Positions 55,001-64,000 of a DNA stretch of 64,000 bases are shown piece after piece. Made by a program: the position numbers and the translations under genes. The notes beneath the pieces are model-generated. The model was not told where the DNA came from and did not search any database. It saw nothing but the letters and a program-made list of their open reading frames with translations. Source of the DNA: Lutjanus erythropterus (lineage: Eukaryota > Chordata > Actinopteri > Lutjaniformes > Lutjanidae); assembly GCA_020091685.1 (NCBI GenBank), contig CM034605.1, positions 24,768,470 to 24,832,469 on the forward strand. Direction: 5' to 3'. The first letter of the stretch is position 1; every line of letters begins with the position of its first letter.

Positions 55001-56384
55001 TCCTGTTGCTACAAGTTGTGGGAGGAGGTGAGGCGACATTACTGTTGTTTGTAATGTAACCACTACAAAAACTGAAGAGAAATAGATGTATGTATGAGAG
55101 CATGTATGAAAGAGTTACAGAACTGAAATTTGTGTGTGCTATATCACATTTAGTAACAGTATTCAGTGTGACTGAGACTATTCTAACTCTCAACTGGGGA
55201 AGAAAGAAGGTCAACAACTATGAGAAGTCAGGAGGAAACAACAACTGGTTTCAGCTTAAACTGTGATAAAATTCCTGGCGATTAGGATTACTGTTTCAAA
55301 TTGTAATTATTGTGATAACCGTGTTTGATTAGTGAGGAAAATATTGTCCTGCATCAACCAAAGTAAGCAACAGTCTCCCAGCTGCAGGTGCAGCAGCAAC
55401 ATGGGTCTGTTTTGTGTCAGTGAAAACATTTAAATCACAAAGGACATGATGCCATTTCAAATCGCTGAGAGATTTACAGTATAAGACTTGGTCATTCTTT
55501 CAGTACTTTTTCCTGCACACTTTTGCAATGCATGTAAATACTGATGAACATAAGTTTAGTCACTGTAATTGTGAAATCTTCATACTGTTTCATCTCCGCT
55601 TGTAACTATTGCAAAATCTGAATATAAATGTATCAAGTAAATGAAAGAAAAATGTGAGACAGCACATATAAAAGAAGACAGAACTAAAATTTGTGTGCGC
55701 TATATCACATTTAAGGAAATGTTCAGTCTAACTGAGGCTGACATCTATTTACATATTCTACTAACTTGCTATCAGGGGAAGACTGAAGGTCATCAGCTAT
55801 GAGAACTAAACTATGGTGGGGTGTTTTAACACTTCAGGGAAAAGAGGAAGTAAGTCTGTATGTTTAATAGATTCGCTGCAGAGAAACAAAAAAATGTCAA
55901 CTCACTCCTCGTTCTGTGCCAAGTCGTCGTACATCATCACCACAATCTGCTCATCTGGGATGCCATTTTTGTGGACAATCTGGTAGGCATGGCATACATC
56001 AGCCTGAGAGACAGAAAATGAGCATTAACATCAAGGTCAGCTGGACATTTTTAAGAGGCTGGAAAAACTCTGGGATAGGAGAGCATGCATTATGAATGGG
56101 AAGTGGTATATCAGGAGGGTGAAGTTGATCTTATCATAAAACAAAGAAAACAACTGAGTCACACACAGTTTGCACTTGATAAGGTGACACTGTAGCAACA
56201 GTCTCGTGTAGTTTAACTGTTTCAGACCTCTCCTCACCTGGTGTCTGTAGTTGTACCAGCCATTGGAGCCTGCTACGAGGAGCACCCAGTTCTTCCCACC
56301 GTCTTCCTGCTGCTGCTGGGAGGGGAAAGCACTCACCAGCCCGAGACTCAGGCCGACCAGGACGAAGAACACCGACTGAGACAT
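43033..56384 (-). CDS. lgmn: Legumain (asparaginyl endopeptidase)
   Basis: Thirteen coding exons join in phase to 437 residues: 56238-56384, 55906-56003, 51806-51887, 51577-51659, 51384-51459, 50004-50066, 49775-49841, 48275-48393, 47386-47475, 45468-45674, 45188-45358, 44232-44299, 43033-43075. A signal peptide ([19 protein letters not shown]) precedes the C13 protease domain ([20 protein letters not shown]). Catalytic residues are His150 in TDHG and Cys191 in EACESGS. The Asn-Asp autocleavage site before the C-terminal inhibitory domain is Asn327-Asp328 (MMASND). The C-terminal domain has [11 protein letters not shown]. Human has RGD in VLRGDAE; here it reads KGD. In the known family it is a lysosomal cysteine protease cutting after Asn. 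The intron after exon 51577-51659 starts GC. A non-coding first exon (from 56726 up) precedes the coding exons. Confidence 0.97.
43150..43960. repeat. Dispersed repeats in lgmn last intron
   Basis: The left part (gggcgtcaccagcctttact, then gtctggagctgcaac) has the look of a common fish hAT-derived repeat. The part 43640-43930 is the partner of the copy at 33440-33720 in chp1. Together they fill most of the intron 43076-44231. Confidence 0.55.
45852..47330. mobile_element. Non-autonomous hAT-like DNA transposon in an lgmn intron
   Basis: The left end cagggtttctgcaggtc (45852-45868) and the right end gacctgcagagaccct (47315-47330) are imperfect terminal inverted repeats with the CAGGG start of hAT elements. 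The interior (1.48 kb) holds no intact transposase frame. The nearby subterminal ttttaaaacc and ttttaaggcc also match in inverted order. I could not establish an 8-bp target duplication. It occupies most of the intron 45675-47385. Confidence 0.6.
52100..53400. repeat. Cluster of three SINE/MITE-like copies in lgmn intron 2
   Basis: Copies near 52100-52260, 52655-53010 and 53020-53400 share the order: aactttgggttttgga, then gacaaaacaagac, then gacgtcaccttggac, with attaattgataat-type runs in the latter two. They are diverged from each other. The pattern matches a very common fish repeat; the name is not certain. Confidence 0.6.
55110..55815. repeat. Direct duplication within lgmn intron 2
   Basis: A segment of about 130 bp at 55110-55240 (cagaactgaaatttgtg, gctatatcacattta, then aggtcaacaactatgagaa) recurs in the same orientation at 55666-55815 (cagaactaaaatttgtg, gctatatcacattta, then aggtcatcagctatgagaa). 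The two copies are 0.55 kb apart and about 80-85% alike by eye. Confidence 0.65.
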
Positions 56385-56406
56385 GTCCTCACCTTCTGTG
56401 GGACTC

Positions 56407-56885
56407 CTGTATGGATGACAGTGACAGTTAAAACCTCCCGCTGTTAAATTCGCTCTTATAATAAACTGGCTGTTGTTTGTCGGGCTGTGAGGAAGCGACA
56501 AACAGAGACAGGTAAGAAAAAAAAACTGGCACAAACACCCCACCTGACTGACTGGATATCACATGATGATGATATCCAGGCTCCGAACATAGCTAGCTAG
56601 CTGGTAGCACAACACGCTAACAAAAAAACGACTTTTTAAAAGGCTGAGAATACCACAAAGCTAATTAAAATGTTAAAAAAAATCTCAGCGGAATTATAAA
56701 CAGACAACGCCATGTTTTCTCTTACCTTTTCTTTGCTGTGGTGAAGAAGGAGACAGCTGTGAAGTGACTACATAAACATATTCAGCAGGAGTCGATGGGA
56801 CATTTATACGTGACGTCGGGAAAAAAAACGGTGGATAGGAATGCTCCCGCAGCAGCCAATCAGAGGGCTCGAGGGGCGGGGCTTA
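56407..56885 (-). promoter_or_regulatory. lgmn: lgmn non-coding exon, first intron and promoter
   Basis: The coding exon starts after a CAG acceptor at 56409-56407. A non-coding exon ends at 56726 before GTAAGA, so intron 1 is 56407-56725. Upstream are a CCAAT box (56856-56860) and a GC box ggggcggggc (56873-56882). TCACATGA (56559-56566), an MITF/TFE-type M-box, sits in intron 1 within the hairpin ctggatatc...gatatccag. ACGTGAC near 56808 is a partial CLEAR match. TFE-family control of a lysosomal gene is plausible but inferred. Confidence 0.5.
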
Positions 56886-59800
56886 ACGGTAAACAGTCAT
56901 GTGGTTGGAGAACAACAAACATGTATGAGCAAGTCTGTTTTCTGCTGTAAAAACTAGATTAACGGCACTTCCAGAGGATTATCATTTTTAAGAAAACAAA
57001 ACCAATATATAAATTTTAAAAAACACCTTTTGCCTTTACTGACATTAGTCTGGGTGGTACAGTCGTGGAAAGCAATTTACTCTAAATTATATTTTTAAAT
57101 ATATTTATATTAATAATATTAAGTCAGTTTTGTTTCAGTTATTTATCTGTACACAGACCAATATTTAAAAAAAATCATAGTTCGTCATCTTTCTTTCTTT
57201 TTTCTCATTTTTTTTTTTATTATTTCCCACTTGCTTTGGCAGTGTAAACACGTTTCCTATGGCATTAAAGCTCCTTATTGAGCCACCTTAAAAATTATCT
57301 TAATTTCCTCAAGTACTGTATTGAACTTGCCACTTCTCTATGCACGCATCTGCATGTTTAAACAACTGTACAACTGTATATCATCTTTGTAGATATAATT
57401 TAGTTCTCCTTTAGTGTTACTTTTACATACATTGATCTCTTTCATTGTTTAATCCTATCCTAATTTAATAAATCTGAATATTTGTTTATATATTTTCTGT
57501 GTGTGGAGGGGGTCACAACTGTACATCACCGTACAGGTACAATCTTCTGTTGTTTAATGACAATAAAGCTTAACCTTGAACCTTCAAAGCTCAACCTTAG
57601 CAGCTATTGTTACTTCTTTTCTCAGTTCTTTTAAAAATACATATTATTCTAATATAATCAAAAAAGCACAGCAACAAATAGCAGCAATATTAAACAAAAG
57701 AGGAAAATTACAGGACAAAAGTGAACAGTAATGAAAACAATTAAAGAAAGTCCACAAGTGGACAATCAAGAATTAAAGAGGGGGTTTTGTCTAGATAATC
57801 ATTTTTAAGAAACAACATTTATGAGTGAAATTCTGTTTTCTTGTTCCTACTTTGTAGTGTAAGAATTTTCATACTGAACAAGTTCTGTTTGCATTGATTA
57901 AAGAACCCCAAAGAAAAATGGAGAAGTTGCGGATTGTGAAAGAAATTTACAGCAAAGGAAAGGTTGACTTTCTTCAAAAACTTTGTATGGCTAAATCTGA
58001 TGGTTATTACACTTTAATACAGCAGGGTTTCATTTTCATTTATTATTTGTTTATATCCTCAACTTTTTTTGTGTGTTAATCAGTGCAACATCATACATCT
58101 AAGTGTTGAATTATGGGAAATATGTGTCAAAATGGAAATGTAAGGATCTCCTCCCTCCTCATTTGGACTGAAACCAATGTGAAGTGTATGGAAACAGATT
58201 GACAAGCATCCTTGACCCCTTGTGCCCTACTATCTGTTGTTTACTTCCCTTGGATTCTGTTATATTTGGACTATCAGTATTGACACTGTACTCATGCAAG
58301 GAGACGTGTCTTTAGAAAATACAAAATTAGTTGTGCTGGCTCTGTGTATTTGTTCTCGAAAATGGTAGAATAACCCTTAATGCTTAGAACTGCTGTATAT
58401 GTGATGGTGAACTGCATCCTGGAGACGGCTTTTCGGCTTTTTCTCTGTCTGTTCCTGCTATTGTTTATTCTAAAAATCAATAAAAACAGTCTTTCTGTTT
58501 TGTTAGAAATGACAGTGTGCTGTGTTTATTGAGCCTGAAGATTTATTTATATTATATATTATATTTCAAAGTCCACTCACTATATTTCTTCCATGACTTG
58601 CTGCATCATTTCCTGACCTTCATTATAAGACGTTATAGGAGTTTGAAATGTGGCAAAAGTTCCTGGACCTTGAATTATGATATATTTCTTTTATAATCAT
58701 GTGGACTTAGAAAATGGTCGACGGATATGAGATTGTTATCGGCTGATACAGATATTTAGACAGCAAGGCAAAGAAAATTCAAGTGTAATTCCCTTATTTC
58801 ATGCACATTATAATCTAATATAGATTGTTCTCTTGGCCAGGAACATGTTGTAGATGGATCATTTAATAATTAATTAAACAGAGAAATACATTTGGAATGT
58901 GACAGGTATAAAAGGGAGAGCGGGCTACAGCGAGCATTATTCTATACACCAGAATATGAAGTTTTTATTTAACACTAGCCACTAACAGCTTTATATTAGA
59001 CTTGCTGTCATTTAAGAGGAGAAACATGTTAACATTTATAAAAGACAAAGGTGACTGAGGACATCTTGGAAAATGAGTTATTAGAGCATGAGAGTTTGAA
59101 ACTTTTTCATCACCTTTCCAAAACTCGCAAGGGGGCTGGGAAACATCGTTTTCCAATATTTTTGTTCATTGCTGATCAATGCCGATTATCTGAAAATGCC
59201 AGATGATCGGATTGATTAATCAGCCGACCGAGTGACCGTTCAATCACCAGTCTTAACTGGTTGACCTTTCCCTGTTGATAAAACACTAATTGGCATCAGA
59301 ACCTTGTATTTTGTTGTAAATGTATGTCATAAGCTGCGTTTATTGAGTGTGAAGGTTCATTTTGTCCGTCGGCAGAACAGTGAAGACAGTCAGCAGGTGT
59401 CATGGCGGCCAGCTGTCAGAGAAATGTCCAGAAATTCTCCATCATACAGGTGATGGGTAACGTTTCTACATCTTGGGAGAAAGCAGCAAAACATGCGTCT
59501 GTCTGACACAACCTGAGAGAAAACACAAGTCTCCACATTTATTAAACAGAGCCAAATCATATTAGTTTGTGTAAAATTGATCTCACAGTTTAAAGTGTAC
59601 TTGTCATCTTGTGATTATCCATTTAGTTTTCTTACATAAAACAAAATTCTTAAATACGTAACTTGATTTTGGGAATGACGTACCTTTATAATTCATACCA
59701 GTAACGCTTATAGAAGATTGAGTCTGTCAAACCATAGAAAAGTCATTCAAATCATACATACATGTATTTAAAACCAGTTTCTAGCACAAACATTTAACTT

Positions 59801-61529
59801 TCCAGTTTCCTCCATACTTTTCTCAAGTTGGCATTAATCTGCCCTTTAAATTTACTGCCTAAATGTAGTGTTCAAAACCATTTGACTTATAATGCATTAT
59901 GATATGTTTCTAGTACCACAGTGTGATAAAATAAAGTTTAGAAGGGTTAGTGTGAGAGCTGTGATGTATTTATAACAGTTCAGACAATTTAAATGATTGG
60001 ATGCAAAAAGAAATAATAAAATCTGGAAAAATACACTTAAATTGTTTTACAACAGGTTTATGTAAGAATATGTCATTTGTTGTAGCTAGAAGTAATTTCT
60101 CAGACCTTCAGAGTTTTGACAAGTTAACAACGTATTATGGCAGCATGTTGAACAAGTCCTCACTACCTATTACAGGTGCCACATGATTCACTGTGCCATA
60201 AAAAATATTATAAAACACAGCAGGTGGCCCATAAAATACCCCATGACTGCACCTGCTAATCACAAGTTTCATTTTAACCTTTGTCTCTCCTGCCACAGTT
60301 TGTATTTACTGACAGTCCCTGCTGGAAGGAGTACTGAAACAAGAACTGAACTAAATCTACCAGTGTTAAAATACATCAGTAAAAGTACAAAGTAATTTTC
60401 TCAAACACTATTCAGAGTTTTAGTTATTTTTAAACTGCTGATGTTTGATGCTGTCGATTATAGCGGGGTTTCGATCGGTTACTCCCAACTCCTGCTTTGT
60501 TCTGCTCAGTGGTCACAGTCTCCTCTCCAAACTTGTGTCTGCTGCAGAGTTTGTTTTTTTCCCCCCGTCTGTGTCTCATGGTTTTCATTCGCACATTTAA
60601 ACTTACTGGCTACAAAAATGCAGATGAAATGTTCAGGTATCAATTCAAAGTGTAGAGCCACTCAGTAGTACATTGTCATTTAGTAAGTAAGTAGTGAAGT
60701 AGATTTATGTAGTGTAATGCATACTTTAGTAAGAGGAAATTTACAGACCTGAAAAATTAACAAGTACCTAAAAATGACTCTTGACTGGTGATTGAGCTTA
60801 TTTTCCACTGGTGTGTATTTGTTTTAATTTAGCCCAGTTTTTAATCAGTTTTGTAAGCCCCCTCCACACATTCGTGCATATGGAGCTGATATATAAAACT
60901 CGCTCGAAACCGTGAAATACTCAGCAGGTTGATGAGAGGAATTTGTTTGTGAGGACACAAATTACTCTGCAATGTTTGGCTGAGTCTGAGTCTTTAAATA
61001 TGTTTTGTTGAGACAATTTACTTAACTTGAATCTTAGAGTTTCAGAAATGCATAAGAAATTTGTATTTCAAGAATTGCTGAGTAAACTACTTAAAGTGAA
61101 TGTGAATAATGGTTACTAATTTAATATTTTCAACTTTAACCATTTAATTTTCAAGCACCCAAAATATTGAAAAAAAATCAGATTCACGGCTCACTGTGAA
61201 CCACTTTTGAAATACACATTTTTTGAGTTTCTATACTCAAAGATTCGATTATCTAAAGAGGAAAATTAAATTACCTCAACAAAAGATTATTGGTCGGCAA
61301 AACCTTGTTAAGGTTATTTCAAAACTAAGGAGTTTGATTAAAAACTCAAAAATCTAATGAAACCAGATGCCTTGAAATTATGAGTTTTCTCACCGTTTTT
61401 CACTTCACATACCCCTGGAGATACATGTGTCCTATTCAGAAATAGATTTGGTTTGATGGATTGAAAAAACAATACGATAATTCAATAAAATGAGACATAA
61501 ACAATCAGAGGAGGCGTATTAAAGATGTC
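56886..61529. other. Spacer between lgmn and the last gene
   Basis: About 4.6 kb of AT-rich DNA. A tail-like segment ending gacaataaagcttaacc lies near 57560-57580, typical of a fish retroelement 3' end. A plus-strand AATAAA lies at about 58478. A single exon-like ATG frame at 59403-59450 is discussed separately. No other coding region or RNA gene was found. Confidence 0.45.
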
Positions 61530-62692
61530 AGCAATAAATCAAACTTTTATTTCTCCATATAGAAAAGAAATTAAGTTAAATAGTGAAACAGTCCATCAAA
61601 AATTCGGCATCTTGTTTTCAACCAATGGTCCTTAATACATTAACCTTTGTCCCAAAATGCAAAAAAAGAAGATGTAACAAAGTGTAAATACCATGTTCAC
61701 AGTAATAAATATTGAAAACAAAATCTTTTATACATTGACATTATATATATATATTTGTGTAAATATATATATATTTAGATATAGATATAATCATATACAG
61801 TAAAAAGTTATTTTCAAGTTTATCAAACATAAAATAGTAAAATAAAAATGGCTGAAAACAGAATGACGATTGCATTTTTTTTTCATTCCCAAGGCATCGG
61901 TAACCATGGCCATTCAGAGTCTGTAATAAATAAACTGTGATATTATCTAAAGAGTGTAGTGCATCGCTGTAAATAAAAAAAAAAACAAATTATAGTGCAA
62001 GTTCTTTTTTTCTTTGCGCAAAGTTATCTTGCAAATGTCAAAGTAATCCAAACGGAATGACAACAATGAAACAGAGGAGTTTGTTGAGCGCAGCACCGAC
62101 TTCACTCTGTTCTGCACCACAACTTTCTCTGTCGTCTTGGCAGCAGAAAAAAAAAAAAAAAAAAAAAAGCTTTCACGTGTATGAAACCATGGCAGATATT
62201 CAACACCAGGCTTATTTTGGCAAATTATTTAAAGACAATCAAAAAACACAAAGTAATCTCCACACGCTCTTTTACACTCAGCTCTGTCAGAATTGCCAAC
62301 GAAACGACGAACGAACAACGAAGTCGATGAAATGCATAGAAATTAATTACCAGTAGCGAGAACTAACTTAACTTAAGGGTTGTTTACTGTCATGCAGCAT
62401 TTCGGAGACGCAAAGCAAGGCAGATACTGTGGATGTGTGTGGATGCAGTAAAGGATCTCGGATTAATGTATGCTCTGCCTCTGCTTGCACTTTTCCCTGG
62501 CTTCCTTTCCCCCTCAGCGATAAGGAACAGGGGAGGGGGGAGAGCTCCCGTTTCCTGTTTGTCTGCAGGCTCCCACGGCGTCCTGCCGAAAGCCAGGGAG
62601 GTCTGGCTTCGTCTTCACACAAGTGTCAGTCAGTGTGCGTGTCTGCGTGTGTGTGTGTGTGTATGTGTGTGTGATGTGTGTGCTTGCTTGTC
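61530..62692 (-). other. 3' UTR of the last gene
   Basis: From the stop codon at 62693 leftward the sequence continues without exons to an AATAAA (complement) near 61552, giving a 3' UTR of about 1.1 kb. It includes an (AC)n run beside the stop, an A21 tract (T-rich in the transcript) near 62148-62168, and AT-rich stretches near 61745-61790. Confidence 0.5.
62634..62682. repeat. (GT)n microsatellite
   Basis: A run of interrupted GT repeats lies just past the stop codon of the last gene, so its transcript would carry (AC)n in the early 3' UTR. Confidence 0.85.
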
Positions 62693-63227
<535 letters not shown>

Positions 63228-64000
63228 TCAAATTCAGAGGGAAGATCAAAGTCAGAGGTGTGGACACAAGCGCAGGCGGATTATTCATTAACATTAAACC
63301 TTCAGGAGACACTTAGAGCAGGGGCTCTCAAACGTTTTTAATCAGTTAACTTTTAAGCAACAGTTAAGATGGTCAGAATACACTGAAGCCTAGTGTTTGC
63401 CTGCAATCAGTTGCTTGAACCTAGATGACAGAATATGCTGTGAAGTTTACCAGTAGGCTACTCATAATTAATTAAAATCACATCTCTTGTAATTGAGTGT
63501 GCAAAATTGAGGCAGACACGGCTCAGACAGGTCGTCCATTTCAGACTCAGACATAATCTGACAACTACATCCACACTAGTTGTAGAGCTTGTGTACAAGA
63601 GAAAACCTTCTGTGATTTAGGAGCTGATAGCAAAAATATTCTGGTTAATGCATGAACTCAGCAGCAACAACACACTGTCCGGCAGTTAATGCCGCCACGA
63701 CAGTGATGCCAATGATGAAATAAGCCACATTAACACCACATTAATCTGGGGACAGGATCACGTGAATTATCTCCATCTACACTGTATGTTCAGCATGGCT
63801 TCATGAAGTAACTTGAGGTACAGGCTGGGTCCAAACTGACCTGCCCTTCAGTCTGGACTTTGAGAAGCCCTGGTTTAAAGTAATGAGAGGCGAGAAAAAT
63901 TAAGGCAGAGAATGAGATGACATGCAACTACGGCAGCAGAACAGAATGAAAGTTCTGCTTCTAGTGACAAATGATAATTTCAGTAAACCATGAATGTAAT

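Noticed and set aside
56037..56543. Minus-strand frame of 168 codons overlapping lgmn exon 1
   Set aside because: The true start is the ATG at 56384 followed by a signal peptide; the upstream part is leader and intron and the downstream part is intron.
57894..58079. Plus-strand frame with KMEKLRIVKEIYSKGKVDF
   Set aside because: It looks briefly protein-like, but it starts at ATT, ends in a hydrophobic AT-driven tail and has no flanking exons; perhaps a fragment of a retroelement.
62057..62356. Plus-strand frame with a poly-Lys run
   Set aside because: It is antisense to the 3' UTR of the last gene and the Lys run is an A tract.

Overview
The window is nuclear DNA of a ray-finned (teleost-type) fish. 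It has spliced genes with short exons, GT-AG introns carrying many small fold-back and SINE-like repeats, AT-rich intergenic DNA, and proteins that match vertebrate families almost exon for exon. Long open frames are mostly absent because the genes are split into exons of 50-200 bp. I rebuilt them by joining exons at splice sites and checking reading phase.

Layout, left to right: (1) rtf1, minus strand, 311-7850, the PAF1-complex/Plus3 transcription factor, with its C-terminal exons beyond the left edge; (2) ndufaf1, plus, 9695-12029, a complex I assembly factor, divergent from rtf1; (3) nusap1, minus, 13221-17129, a spindle protein, tail-to-tail with ndufaf1; (4) oip5 (Mis18-beta), plus, 18182-21247, sharing a short divergent promoter region with nusap1; (5) a long non-coding RNA, minus, about 23110-29262, which I identify as cyrano (oip5-as1) from its place and orientation between oip5 and chp1, from the lack of a conserved long ORF, and from an extended miR-7 pairing site at 25075-25098; (6) chp1, minus, 31974-38619, complete at 195 residues; (7) lgmn (legumain), minus, 43033-56384, complete at 437 residues; (8) the last two coding exons (93 residues) and long 3' UTR of a conserved gene on the minus strand, 61530-63200, entering from the right edge and not firmly named.

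Genes 1-6 keep the order and orientation of a block on human chromosome 15q15 (RTF1, NDUFAF1, NUSAP1, OIP5, OIP5-AS1, CHP1). LGMN is on human chromosome 14q32, so the 4.4 kb between chp1 and lgmn marks a junction between two blocks that are separate in human.

Functionally, nusap1 and oip5 are both mitotic genes. Their shared intergenic region carries two CCAAT boxes about 34 bp apart, a CHR-type TTCGAA element, and copies of a dispersed repeat containing the palindrome TCTCGCGAGA. The most notable signal is the miR-7 site in the lncRNA, whose architecture (seed match, small central bulge, long 3' pairing) is that of target-directed microRNA degradation. Other points are two GC-AG introns (chp1 and lgmn), several fold-back elements, an hAT-like element in lgmn, and a spliced minimal uORF in ndufaf1. 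I found no tRNA, rRNA, CRISPR or viral features.
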